DNA of 64,000 bases from the NCBI GenBank assembly GCA_022827945.1, contig JAJEIT010000065.1, positions 39,294-103,293 of the forward strand, written 5' to 3'. Below, piece after piece: positions 36,527 through 44,405 of this stretch. Position 1 is the stretch's first letter. Each line of letters starts with the position of its first letter. Under the pieces are notes generated by a model, which saw only the letters and a list, made by a program, of their open reading frames with translations, made no database searches and was not told the origin of the DNA. The DNA comes from Dehalococcoidia bacterium. Its GTDB lineage: Bacteria > Chloroflexota > Dehalococcoidia > Tepidiformales > Tepidiformaceae. The position numbers and the translations under genes are program-made.

Positions 36527-37735
36527 CTAGAAGCGGAGGGGGAGCTGTCCCCACGAGCGGAAGTGCTTGCTCAGGAAGCGCCACTGGCGCTCGTCGCCGT
36601 AGTGGGAGCCGGCGTCGCGGCCGTAGAGGCGGTCGGGCGGACCGGCGAGCGACTGGTAGCGGAGGGTGGCGACCTCCTGGCCGTCCTCGAGCATGAAGGG
36701 CACGTCGTGGGCGCGCACCTCGAGGACGGCGGGAAGCCCATTGGGCACACCGGAGCCGAAGCCCGGATCGAAGAAGCCGGCGTAGTGAGTGCGGAGTTCG
36801 CCGCTGGTGGGGTCGAAGGGGACCATCTCGGCGGCAAGCTCGGCGGGGATCGCGATCTGCTCCCGGGACCGGAGGAGGTAGAACTCCTCCGGTTCGAGCA
36901 CGAGCTGGTTGGCGGGCCAGATGGCCTCCCAGAACTCGCGCGGATCGTGATCCCGCCGGGCCAGGTCAAGGAGGGCGCTGTTGCGCCTCGCCTTGAAGCC
37001 GACGGGCATGACCCCGCCGTCGCCCTCAGTGCTGTCGGGCTCCTCGGGCGACGGGCGAAGCTGGATGCGCACGGTCTCGGGAGCAGACGGCGGGAGAGGG
37101 GGGGGCGCGTCATCGCGGGAGGGGTTCTCGATAATGAAGCGAAGCTGGTTGAGAGCCATCCCGGCGTGCACCTTCACGAGGAACGAGCGAGAGAACACCT
37201 CGAGCCAGAGGGCGCCGTCGTAGCCCGGCGCGATGTCGTCGAAGCGGTGGGAGTAGTCCGTCACGACGCGGGTGAAGATGTCGACGCGGCCCGTGGAGCT
37301 CTTGGGGTTGGTGAAAGCGCGCACGTTGCGCGGCAGCCGCAGGCCCTCCATGAGGGGGATCAGGTACGGGCGCTTCGGCTCGAGGATGCCGCCGTTGCGA
37401 ATGTCGATGCCCTTGTCGATCTGGAGGTCGGTGAGGCGTTCGCGGACGGTGCAGTCGCCGGGGAGGAAGCTGGAGCCGATGCGGAAGGCCGTGGGGCCGA
37501 GGAGGAGGTCGAGGCTGGCCGGCTGGAAGCCCGGCTCGGGGATCTCGATACCGGAGGTGGTGATGATGCCGAGGCGCTCCGCCTCGCGCAGGGTCTGGCG
37601 GGGGACGACGCCGGGCGGCAGGTCCCAGGTCTCGGGCCAGACCGGCTCGACCGGAGGCGGCGGGCGCCACGGGGCGGCGGCCTGCTCGCCCTGGGTAGGC
37701 TCGATCTGGTGGGACACGTCCACTCCCTCAGACAT
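36527..37735 (-). CDS. dcd: dCTP deaminase, long double-domain form
   Basis: A 402-residue 2'-deoxycytidine 5'-triphosphate deaminase of the double-domain type, twice the ~190-residue standard Dcd. The nucleotide-binding signature 'FTNPKSSTGRVDIFTRVVTD' is in the N-terminal half. The second half carries a degenerate copy with 'HYAGFFDPGFGSG' and 'VRAHDVPFMLEDGQEVATL'. It would give dUTP, feeding dTMP synthesis; ThyX in this window fits that route. TAGACT is 8 nt before the ATG. The insertion around 'SRDDAPPPLPPSAPE' is a disordered linker. Confidence 0.85.
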   Translation of the reverse strand: MSEGVDVSHQIEPTQGEQAAAPWRPPPPVEPVWPETWDLPPGVVPRQTLREAERLGIITTSGIEIPEPGFQPASLDLLLGPTAFRIGSSFLPGDCTVRERLTDLQIDKGIDIRNGGILEPKRPYLIPLMEGLRLPRNVRAFTNPKSSTGRVDIFTRVVTDYSHRFDDIAPGYDGALWLEVFSRSFLVKVHAGMALNQLRFIIENPSRDDAPPPLPPSAPETVRIQLRPSPEEPDSTEGDGGVMPVGFKARRNSALLDLARRDHDPREFWEAIWPANQLVLEPEEFYLLRSREQIAIPAELAAEMVPFDPTSGELRTHYAGFFDPGFGSGVPNGLPAVLEVRAHDVPFMLEDGQEVATLRYQSLAGPPDRLYGRDAGSHYGDERQWRFLSKHFRSWGQLPLRF

Positions 37736-37806
37736 GCCGGGCGAGTCTACGACCGCGGAACTCCGTAACCGCGACGAAAGCTAAAGCTTCTGCATCTTCC
37801 CGCAGG

Positions 37807-38145
37807 TCAGCCCTCCGCGGCGGCGCGGCGCTCCCGCGCCTCGATGGAGTAGGGCAGCTCGTTCATGAACTCGAGCTCTTCCTCTTCGAGGCAGTCGCCG
37901 AGGCCCTTCGACCACTCGCTGAACTCCGGATCCTGGCCGGCGACCTCGAGCACGGAGCGGACGGCGTTGGCGTCGGGCATCTCCCAGAGGTCGTAGCAGC
38001 GATTGAGGCGGCCGATACTGTTCTGGTAGGCGCCGTGGAGGCGCCAGCCGTTCTTTTCGAGGACGGGCACGAGGTGCGACATGATCTCCTGGAATTCCTG
38101 GGTCTTGCCGTACTTGCACTCCAGGCGAACGAGCATGAAAGGCAT
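37807..38145 (-). CDS. NIPSNAP-like / dimeric alpha-beta barrel protein
   Basis: A 112-residue protein with a ferredoxin-like alpha/beta-barrel pattern ('MLVRLECKYGKTQEFQEIMSHLVPVLEKNGWRLHGAY', then 'NRCYDLWEMPDANAVRSVLE'), similar to NIPSNAP and other dimeric barrel proteins. It acts in the cytoplasm on an unknown ligand. It lies 45 bp downstream of the SelW-like selenoprotein gene on the same strand and probably shares its transcript, suggesting a redox-related role. GGAGG is just upstream (AAACCGGAGGTTTCCCC). Confidence 0.75.
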   Translation of the reverse strand: MPFMLVRLECKYGKTQEFQEIMSHLVPVLEKNGWRLHGAYQNSIGRLNRCYDLWEMPDANAVRSVLEVAGQDPEFSEWSKGLGDCLEEEELEFMNELPYSIEARERRAAAEG

Positions 38146-38190
38146 GGGGAAACCTCCGGTTTCGCTCTTTGCTGCCGGCTGCTGGCGGAC

Positions 38191-38475
38191 CTACGAGAGG
38201 CGGGCGACGATGGCGTCCTCCAGCTCCCGCATCTCGGGATAGCGGCCTTCGGCCTTCTTGGAGAACACGAGGTCGCCGTCGACCTGGACCTCGAAGGCGC
38301 CGCCGGCCCCCGGGATCAGGGTGAGGGAGGCGGTCTGGTCGGCGAACGTGGCGAGGAGCTCCTGGGCCGTCCACGCGGCCCGTGCGGTGTAGTTTCAGGG
38401 GACGCAGTATTCGATGGAGATGGCGAGGGCGTGCTGCACCATGGGGAGGGCCTCCAGGTCTGATGTGTTGGACAT
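38191..38475 (-). CDS. SelW-like (Rdx family) selenoprotein, in-frame UGA = Sec27
   Basis: A 94-residue selenoprotein missed by the ORF track. The N-terminal part stops at TGA 38397-38395, right at the Sec position of the Rdx motif: 'ISIEYCVP-U-NYTARA'. The same frame goes on as 'TAQELLATFADQTASLTLIPGAGGAFEVQVDGDLVF', the standard SelW/Rdx thioredoxin-fold core, and ends TAG. The CxxU motif would carry out thiol-selenol redox. The start is ATG 38475, 6 nt after TACACT, a leaderless promoter identical in sequence to that of secA; ATG 38442 with GGAGG is an alternative. Loss of the UGA would give an ordinary truncation, but the exact position and hairpin favour Sec. Confidence 0.9.
38364..38381 (-). 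promoter_or_regulatory. Candidate bacterial SECIS hairpin (SelW-like)
   Basis: GGGCCG and CGGCCC (minus strand) form a 6-bp stem with loop CGTGGA. The loop begins 19 nt after the UGA and has G second, fitting the bacterial SECIS rules. Confidence 0.65.
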
Positions 38476-38481
38476 GGAGCC

Positions 38482-38487
38482 AGTGTA
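38482..38487 (-). promoter_or_regulatory. Leaderless -10 box of the SelW-like gene
   Basis: TACACT, 6 nt before ATG 38475. The stretch TACACTGGCTCCATG is identical to the secA promoter/start. Confidence 0.6.
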
Positions 38488-38513
38488 GCGCCCTGAGCGG
38501 CGGAGGCGGGGGC

Positions 38514-38519
38514 TATAAT
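38514..38519 (+). promoter_or_regulatory. -10 box of the UGSC selenoprotein gene
   Basis: A perfect TATAAT, 35 nt before the ATG, with GGAGG between. No clear -35 box was seen. It lies in the 78-bp space shared with the divergent SelW-like gene. Confidence 0.55.
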
Positions 38520-38553
38520 CGCCGCACTGGCAAGACGCTCGCGGAGGCGCCCC

Positions 38554-39072
38554 ATGACCACAATCCTCGACCCCACGGACGAGCGCGTCCCGGTACGGCG
38601 CTCGCTGACGAAGCGGCCGGAAGCGATCAGCGGAACGGTCGCGCTGCTGGACATCTCGAAGCCGCGGGGCGATGTCCTGCTGAACCAGCTCGAGGTGCGC
38701 CTGCGGGAGCGGCTCCCCGAGGTGGACGTGCTGCGCTACAGCAAGCCCACGTTCACCAAACCGGCGCCCGAAGCGCTGCGCCAGGAGCTGGCGAAGGAGG
38801 CCGATTTCGTCGTCGAAGGGTTGGCCGACTGAGGGTCGTGCACGACGTGCAGTGTGCACGACACGACCTGGCTTGAAATCAACGGCATCCCCTCGGTGTT
38901 CATCGCGTCGGACGAGTTCGAGGAAGCGGCGGAAGCGCAGGCTGAGTCGCTGGGTCTGCCGGAAGTGCGGCGGCTCTTCGTTCCCCACCCGATCCAGGAC
39001 GCCAACGACGACGAGATGCGGGAGAAAGCGGACGCGATCGTCGAGGACGTGATCGCGGCGCTGATCGACTAG
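38554..39072 (+). CDS. UGSC family selenoprotein (in-frame UGA = Sec93)
   Basis: A 172-residue protein split by the ORF track into 38554-38832 and 38854-39072. The two parts are in the same frame around the TGA at 38830-38832, giving 'VVEGLAD-U-GSCTTCSVHD'. This is the U-G-S-C motif that names the family, where Sec (or Cys) precedes GSC. The upstream half has 'LLDISKPRGDVLLNQLEVRL', and the downstream half 'TWLEINGIPSVFIASDEFEEAA' and 'RLFVPHPIQDANDDE', as in full-length members. A hairpin follows the UGA. The function of the family is not established; the Sec/Cys motif implies redox chemistry. GGAGG lies 8 nt before the ATG. Confidence 0.9.
38846..38860 (+). promoter_or_regulatory. Candidate bacterial SECIS hairpin (UGSC)
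   Basis: CGTGCA-GTG-TGCACG, a perfect 6-bp stem whose loop starts 19 nt after the UGA with G first. A competing 9-bp stem (38835-38843 with 38854-38862) is also possible. Confidence 0.65.
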
Positions 39073-39113
39073 AGCGGGGAAACGCGCGCCGTTCCTCACA
39101 GGGCGGGGCGCGA

Positions 39114-39119
39114 TACACT
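39114..39119 (+). promoter_or_regulatory. Leaderless -10 box of secA
   Basis: TACACT, 6 nt before the ATG at 39126; identical context to the SelW-like gene. Confidence 0.6.
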
Positions 39120-39125
39120 GGCTCC

Positions 39126-41753
39126 ATGGCAAGGCTCGGCTTCATCAACCGCGTCGTGGGCGGCTCGAACGAGCGCGAGGTCAAGCGCCTCAGCTCGGAG
39201 ATCCGCGCGATCGAGGATCTCAGCGCGGAGTTCGAGCGGCTCTCGGACGAGGAGCTGGGCGGACTGACGAAACAGTTCCGCGAGCGGCTGACCCAGGGCG
39301 AGACGCTGGACGACATCGCGTACGAGGCGTTCGCGACGGTTCGCGAGATGGCGTGGCGCAAGGTCCGGGAGCGTCCCTACCCGGTCCAGCTGATGGGCGG
39401 GATGGTGCTGCACCAGGGGAAGATCGCGGAGATGCGGACGGGCGAGGGCAAGACTCTCACCGCGGTCGCGGCGCTCTACCTGAACGCGCTGGCGGGGAAG
39501 GGCGCCCACCTGGTGACGGTGAACGACTACCTGGCCCGTCGCGACGCGGCCTGGTACGGGCCCGTGTTCCACGCGCTCGGGATGAGCGTGGGCATCATCC
39601 AGAACGACCACATCCAGTACCTGTATGAGCCTGGCTACCGGCCGGGTGAGGACGGGGAAGGCGGTCTCGAGGACCTGCGTCCCTGTGAGCGTCGCGACGT
39701 GTACCGGACGGACGTGACGTACGGCACGAACAACGAGTTCGGGTTCGACTACCTGCGCGACAACATGGTGCGCGAGTCGGAGCTGAAGACGCAGCGGCCG
39801 CTTTACTACGCGATCGTCGACGAGGTGGACAACATCCTCATCGACGAGGCGCGGACGCCGCTCATCATCAGCGGGCAGGCGGAGGAGGCGGCCGGGACGT
39901 ACCAGCAGTTCGCACGGGCGGTGCGCGGCCTGCACGTGGAGCTCGACTACCAGATCGACCAGAAGGCGAAGCACGTGGCCCTGACGGAGACGGGCATCGC
40001 CAAGATCGAGCGGGCGCTCAGGGTGGACAACGTGTTCGGCGGCGACCCGCGGGTCGCGCGGCACCTGGAGGCGGCGCTCGACGCCGAGTACCTGAAGCGT
40101 CCCGACCGCGAATACGTGGTGCGCGACCGCGAAATCGTGATCGTCGACGAGTTCACGGGGCGGATGATGCCGGGACGGCGCTGGAGCCACGGCATCCACC
40201 AGGCGGTGGAGGCGAAGGAGAACGTGCCCATCCAGCGGGAGTCGCTGACGTACGCGACGATCACCTTCCAGAACTACTTCCGGCTGTACGAGAAGCTGGC
40301 GGGGATGACGGGAACGGCGGAAACGGAGGCGGAGGAGTTCGCGAAGATCTACGACCTCGACGTGGTGGTCATTCCCACGAACATGCCGATGGTGCGCGAC
40401 GACCAGGAGGACGTGGTCTACATCAACGAGAAGGCGAAGTTCGCGGCGGTGGTGGAGGAGATCGTGGGGATGCACGGACAGGGGCGGCCGGTGCTGGTGG
40501 GCACGACCTCGATCGAAAAGTCGGAATACCTGGCGGCGCTGCTCCTGCGGCGGGGAATCGACCACGAGGTGCTGAACGCGAAGCAGCACGAGCGCGAGGC
40601 CCACATCGTGGAGAACGCGGGCGAGCCGGGGGCGGTCGTGATCGCGACGAACATGGCCGGGCGCGGCACGGACATCAAGCTCGGGGAGGGGGTCGCCAAC
40701 GCGGGCGGGCTGCACGTCATCGGGACGGAGCGGCACGAGTCGCGGCGCATCGACAACCAGTTGCGGGGGCGGTCGGGACGGCAGGGCGATCCCGGTTCGA
40801 GCCGCTTCTTCGTCTCGTTCGGTGACGACATCATGCAGCGCTTCGCGCCAGACTGGGTGCCGGGCATGCTGGAGAAGATGGGGATGACGGAGGACCTGCC
40901 CCTCGAATCGCGCATGGTGACGCGCGCGATCGAGCAGGCGCAGCAGAAGGTCGAGGGCTACAACTTCGACATCCGCAAGCGGCTGGTGGAGTTCGACGAC
41001 GTCATCAACGAGCAGCGCGCGGTGCTGTACACGGAGCGGGACAAGGTGCTGGAGGGGGCGGACGTGCGCGAGAACGTGTTCTCGTTCGTGACGGAGGAGG
41101 TGGACGGCATCGTCGAGCGGAACAGCGACGAGGGCTTCGATGCGAGCCTCGTCCACACGGAGCTGGGGGAGATCATGCCGCCCGACATCCTGCCGAGCCT
41201 CGAGGAGATCGAGGAGAAGCGGGACCGCGTCGCGGACACCGCCCTGGACCGCATCGAGGATCGCTACGAGGAGATCGAGGAGACGGTGGGCGAGGAGATC
41301 GCGCGCAAGATGGAGCAGTGGCTCCTGCTGGAGTCGATCGACTACCACTGGCGCGAGCACCTGACGGCGGTGGAGGAGGTGCGGCAGAGCGTGGGTCTGC
41401 AGGCGTACGCGCAGGTCGACCCGCTGGTGGCCTTCAAGCGCGAAGGCTACGACATGTTCCAGCAGCTGCAGGGGAACATCCGGCGGCAGGTGGCGCAGGC
41501 GGTCTTCAAGATGCGGGCGAGGGACCTGCCGCCGCCAACGCCGAACGGCGGGACTGCGCGCCGTCCGGACGCGCCCCAGGCTCCCGTGCAGGCGCAGGGG
41601 AACGGCCGCGGCAACGGAGCGCAGGCCCAGGGCAGGAGCGCCACCGCGACCGCGACGGCGCCAAGGCCGGGCGGCAAGAAGATCGGGCGGAACGATCCCT
41701 GCTACTGCGGCAGCGGACGCAAGTTCAAGAAGTGCCACGGCAAGCTCGCCTGA
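39126..41753 (+). CDS. secA: Preprotein translocase ATPase SecA
   Basis: An 875-residue SecA, the motor that drives unfolded preproteins through SecYEG. The Walker A region is 'EMRTGEGKTLTAVAALYLNAL', the DEAD-box equivalent is 'YYAIVDEVDNILIDEARTPLIISG', and NBD2 has 'ATNMAGRGTDIKLGEGV' and 'LRGRSGRQGDPGSS'. The low-complexity linker (about 800-850) leads to the C-terminal zinc finger 'IGRNDPCYCGSGRKFKKCHG'. The start ATG lies 6 nt after TACACT (leaderless). Length is normal. The 1208-residue frame on the other strand is a shadow of this gene. Confidence 0.98.
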   Translation: MARLGFINRVVGGSNEREVKRLSSEIRAIEDLSAEFERLSDEELGGLTKQFRERLTQGETLDDIAYEAFATVREMAWRKVRERPYPVQLMGGMVLHQGKIAEMRTGEGKTLTAVAALYLNALAGKGAHLVTVNDYLARRDAAWYGPVFHALGMSVGIIQNDHIQYLYEPGYRPGEDGEGGLEDLRPCERRDVYRTDVTYGTNNEFGFDYLRDNMVRESELKTQRPLYYAIVDEVDNILIDEARTPLIISGQAEEAAGTYQQFARAVRGLHVELDYQIDQKAKHVALTETGIAKIERALRVDNVFGGDPRVARHLEAALDAEYLKRPDREYVVRDREIVIVDEFTGRMMPGRRWSHGIHQAVEAKENVPIQRESLTYATITFQNYFRLYEKLAGMTGTAETEAEEFAKIYDLDVVVIPTNMPMVRDDQEDVVYINEKAKFAAVVEEIVGMHGQGRPVLVGTTSIEKSEYLAALLLRRGIDHEVLNAKQHEREAHIVENAGEPGAVVIATNMAGRGTDIKLGEGVANAGGLHVIGTERHESRRIDNQLRGRSGRQGDPGSSRFFVSFGDDIMQRFAPDWVPGMLEKMGMTEDLPLESRMVTRAIEQAQQKVEGYNFDIRKRLVEFDDVINEQRAVLYTERDKVLEGADVRENVFSFVTEEVDGIVERNSDEGFDASLVHTELGEIMPPDILPSLEEIEEKRDRVADTALDRIEDRYEEIEETVGEEIARKMEQWLLLESIDYHWREHLTAVEEVRQSVGLQAYAQVDPLVAFKREGYDMFQQLQGNIRRQVAQAVFKMRARDLPPPTPNGGTARRPDAPQAPVQAQGNGRGNGAQAQGRSATATATAPRPGGKKIGRNDPCYCGSGRKFKKCHGKLA

Positions 41754-41769
41754 CAGGACCGACGCGCCC

Positions 41770-42153
41770 GTGAGCGTTCTCGCGACGCTGGGGCTGGGCG
41801 CGGACGGCGTGCGGGCGATGCTCATCGACCCACCGGACGAGGTGCTCGGCGAAGCGGGTCGGCTCGATCCGCGCCCCACCGTGGCGAGCTCGCTGCAAGT
41901 GGCGGAGCCCGCGCTCCAGATCGCGTGGTGGCCACAGCGGGACGAGTTGACGGCGGAAGGCATCAGCAAGCTCGCCTGGATGCTGTCCGTCGTCGAGGGG
42001 GCCGAGGGGTGGCTGGTCAGCGACGGCGACGAGGAGAGCCCAACACGGGAGGTGCTGCTGGCGGCGGTGACGGAGTCGGCGCTGCGCGTGGAGGGGGAGA
42101 CCGCGCTCGATGACGGCGGGTTCGCGGTGCGGCTGGCGGCCGGCGAGGGGTAG
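41770..42153 (+). CDS. Hypothetical protein
   Basis: A 127-residue protein beginning with GTG 41770, 16 bp after secA. 'LGADGVRAMLIDPPDEVLGEAGRL', 'WWPQRDELTAEGISKLAWMLSVV' and 'GDEESPTREVLLAAVTESAL' suggest an alpha/beta protein with a two-Trp patch; I recognise no family with confidence. It could be a SecA-linked or DUF3052-like regulator. It is followed 27 bp later by cofC with its own -10 box. Confidence 0.6.
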   Translation: MSVLATLGLGADGVRAMLIDPPDEVLGEAGRLDPRPTVASSLQVAEPALQIAWWPQRDELTAEGISKLAWMLSVVEGAEGWLVSDGDEESPTREVLLAAVTESALRVEGETALDDGGFAVRLAAGEG

Positions 42154-42167
42154 CGCGCCGCGCACGG

Positions 42168-42173
42168 TACGAT
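42168..42173 (+). promoter_or_regulatory. Leaderless -10 box of cofC
   Basis: TACGAT, 7 nt before the ATG at 42181. Confidence 0.5.
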
Positions 42174-42180
42174 CGCGGGG

Positions 42181-42834
42181 ATGGCGACGACCGTCCTGAT
42201 CCCGGTGAACCGTCTCGACCGCGCCAAGGGGCGGCTGGCGGCGCTGCTCGAACCGGCGGAGCGGGCCGAGCTGGTACGCCGTTCGCTGGCAGCGGTGCTG
42301 GCAGCGGTGGAGGGGGCGGGGATGAAGGCGGTCGTGCTGACCTCGGACGAGGCGGTCGCAGCGCAGACGCCGGCGGGGGTACGGGCGCTGGGGGAAGACC
42401 CGGACCTGCGGGGATTGAGCGCGCAGCTCGAGCGGGCCAGCGGGCTCCTGGCCGTCGAGGAACTGCTGATCCTGCACGCCGACCTGCCGCTGGTGACGGC
42501 GGAGGCCCTCCGGGAGCTGGTCGCGCAGGCGCCACCGGCGCCGTCGGCGACGCTCGTGCGTCCCGGAGACGGTGGCACGAACGCGATGTTGCTGCGCCCG
42601 CCGGGGCGCTTCCCGCTCGCGTACGGGCGGGGCAGCGGCGACCTGCACGAGGCCGCGGCGCGGGAGGCGGGGCTCGCGGTCCGACGCGCGGACGTACCGG
42701 CGCTCGCGCTCGACCTCGACACGCCGTCGGACGTGCGCGAGCTGTTGTCGACCGCGGAGGGCCGGGCGTCGGAGGCGGGGCGCTACCTGGTCGAGATCGG
42801 CATCGAGGGGCGGGAGGCGTTCAGGGAGGGGTAG
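42181..42834 (+). CDS. cofC: 2-phospho-L-lactate/phosphoenolpyruvate guanylyltransferase (F420 synthesis)
   Basis: A 217-residue nucleotidyltransferase with a GT-A-like fold. 'VLIPVNRLDRAKGRLAALLEPAERAELV' is the CofC-type N-terminus, 'LILHADLPLVTAEAL' holds the metal-binding Asp pair, and 'VRPGDGGTNAMLLRPPG' and 'ALDLDTPSDVRELL' are conserved. It activates 2-phospholactate or phosphoenolpyruvate with GTP for coenzyme F420. Its presence supports F420 use by the LLM oxidoreductase at 28513. CofD and CofGH are not in the window. A neighbour on the opposite strand is a phosphatase. Confidence 0.9.
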   Translation: MATTVLIPVNRLDRAKGRLAALLEPAERAELVRRSLAAVLAAVEGAGMKAVVLTSDEAVAAQTPAGVRALGEDPDLRGLSAQLERASGLLAVEELLILHADLPLVTAEALRELVAQAPPAPSATLVRPGDGGTNAMLLRPPGRFPLAYGRGSGDLHEAAAREAGLAVRRADVPALALDLDTPSDVRELLSTAEGRASEAGRYLVEIGIEGREAFREG

Positions 42835-42836
42835 GG

Positions 42837-43388
42837 TCAGGCCGGCTCCGCGACGCGTCGGAAGGTCGCGCCCTCTTCGGCGAAGAGCCAGGCGTCCGGA
42901 AAGGTCAGGTTCTCCCAGAACCCGACAGCGTCGAGGCCTTCGATCGCATCCGCCGCCCAGACGCTCATGGCGAGACCGTGGCCGACGGCGATGGTCGTGC
43001 CCTCCGGCCCCCAGTGCTCGACCAGCGCGCTCAAGACCCGCCGCAGGACTTCGTCGCGAGACTCCCAGCCGGGGGCGGAACCGGACCGCAGGTACTCGCG
43101 GGCGACGGCGCGGTAGTCGCCCTCGGTCCAGGGGCGCTGGACCTCACGGAGGTCGGCGCAGACCTCGGCGGGGGCGAGGCCGAGGGCGTCGCACAACGCG
43201 TCCGCCGTCTCGATTGCCTTGCGCTCGTCGCTGGTGACCACGGACACCGGGGCGAGGGCGGTCAGCGAGCGGGCGAGGCGCGCGGCCTCTTCCCGGCCTT
43301 CGGGCGCGAGGGGCCAATCGCGGGCGGGGGTGGCGGGGTCCGGGATGGGCAGGGCATGGCGGACCCAGAGAAGCTGGCGGGCGCTCAT
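42837..43388 (-). CDS. Histidine phosphatase family protein (phosphoglycerate mutase-like)
   Basis: A 183-residue phosphatase with the RHG motif changed to 'LLWVRHALPIPDP', the Glu-bearing 'REVQRPWTEGDYR' and the second His in 'TIAVGHGLAMSVWA'. It acts by a phosphohistidine intermediate on small phosphate esters. I start at ATG 43388; TACGAT lies 9 nt upstream; the track's longer start is shadow. The substrate is unknown (candidates include phosphosugars, cobalamin or F420 intermediates). Convergent with cofC, with a 2-bp gap. Confidence 0.88.
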   Translation of the reverse strand: MSARQLLWVRHALPIPDPATPARDWPLAPEGREEAARLARSLTALAPVSVVTSDERKAIETADALCDALGLAPAEVCADLREVQRPWTEGDYRAVAREYLRSGSAPGWESRDEVLRRVLSALVEHWGPEGTTIAVGHGLAMSVWAADAIEGLDAVGFWENLTFPDAWLFAEEGATFRRVAEPA

Positions 43389-43539
43389 ATGGACTCCATC
43401 GTATCGGGGCAGCCTGCAGGCACCCCGCAGCAGATACGGTCTCCATAACCGTTCGAGGACGCGAATCTTGGGCAATCGCACAGGCGAGTGAGCAATTCCC
43501 CGTGCGAGAATGGATGGCACTCTCGCCGGAGGCGGCGCC

Positions 43540-44370
43540 ATGCCTATCCAGGTCACCCTACTTTCGCACAGCGAGGACCCGATGCGGTCCCTCTACATGG
43601 CGTACCGGACGTGCTACAGCCAGCTCACGCCCCAGCAGGTGGCGGCGCGCATCGAGGACGAACGCATTCCGCGCGAGAAGATGCACAACTTCATCGTGGA
43701 GCGGCTGAAGACCGGCCACGCGAGCCCGCTCGAGCAGGTCTGGTTCGAGTTCGGTATCTCGGGCGTGTCGCGAGCGTTCAGCCACCAGTTCGTGCGGCAC
43801 CGGGTGGGGATCTCGTTCGAGCAGCAGAGCCAGCGGTACGTGACGTACAAGAAGGGCGAGTTCCCCTACAGCATCCCCAAGAGCGTCGAGAAGGCGGGGA
43901 TGTCGGAGCAGATGGAGGATCTGTTCGGGAAGGCGGGCGCCCTCTACGAGGAGCTGGTGGAGGCGGGCGTGCCGGCCGAGGACGCGCGCTTCCTGCTGCC
44001 GAACGCGACGAGCACGAACTTCAAGATCACGGTGAACTTCCAGAGCCTTCTGCACATCTGCGACCTGCGGCTCTGCACGCGGGCGCAGTGGGAGTTCCGG
44101 CGGGTGGCGGCGCTGTTGCGGTCGGAGGTTGCGAAGGCCGTGCCGGAGCTGGGCAGCTACCTGCAGCCGAAGTGCGGGGAGCTGCGCACCGGCTACTGCG
44201 ACGAGTCCGTCGAGGACTGGGAGGCGTGCCCCATCGGGCGGGTGCGTCCCCACAAGGACGCGCTCTTCCGGCTGTACGACCAGTACCGGAAGGGCGAGCT
44301 GCAGCCGCTGCGCGAGGAGGACTGGGACGCGATCGAGGGGATCGGTGCGGAGGTAGCAGGCGGCGGCTGA
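43540..44370 (+). CDS. thyX: Flavin-dependent thymidylate synthase
   Basis: A 276-residue FAD-dependent thymidylate synthase that makes dTMP from dUMP with methylenetetrahydrofolate. The ThyX signature is 'RHRVGISFEQQSQRY' (RHRxxSxxxxSxR), and 'ARFLLPNATSTNFKITVNFQSLLHICDLRLC' is another family block. The start is ATG 43540, with GGAGG 7 nt upstream; the track start is 10 residues earlier. The length is at the upper end for the family, with a C-terminal extension containing Cys residues ('YCDESVEDWEACPIG') that may bind metal. Confidence 0.96.
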   Translation: MPIQVTLLSHSEDPMRSLYMAYRTCYSQLTPQQVAARIEDERIPREKMHNFIVERLKTGHASPLEQVWFEFGISGVSRAFSHQFVRHRVGISFEQQSQRYVTYKKGEFPYSIPKSVEKAGMSEQMEDLFGKAGALYEELVEAGVPAEDARFLLPNATSTNFKITVNFQSLLHICDLRLCTRAQWEFRRVAALLRSEVAKAVPELGSYLQPKCGELRTGYCDESVEDWEACPIGRVRPHKDALFRLYDQYRKGELQPLREEDWDAIEGIGAEVAGGG

Positions 44371-44393
44371 TCGCGGGCGGCTCGCGACCTCGC

Positions 44394-44399
44394 TACGCT
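44394..44399 (+). promoter_or_regulatory. Leaderless -10 box of lipB
   Basis: TACGCT, 6 nt before the ATG at 44406. The intervening AGGAGC could be a ribosome site if transcription starts earlier. Confidence 0.5.
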
Positions 44400-44405
44400 A
44401 GGAGC

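Noticed and set aside
38395-38832. UGA read genome-wide as Trp or Gly (alternative code)
   Set aside because: Many genes in the window end normally with TGA (for example hydrolase 3144, thpR 18754, SecA 41753), so TGA is a stop codon here except in the Sec contexts.
39096-42722. A 1208-residue minus-strand ORF over secA and cofC
   Set aside because: It is antisense to clear SecA, hypothetical and CofC genes, has Arg/His/Leu-rich non-protein composition, and results from the G+C-rich third codon positions.
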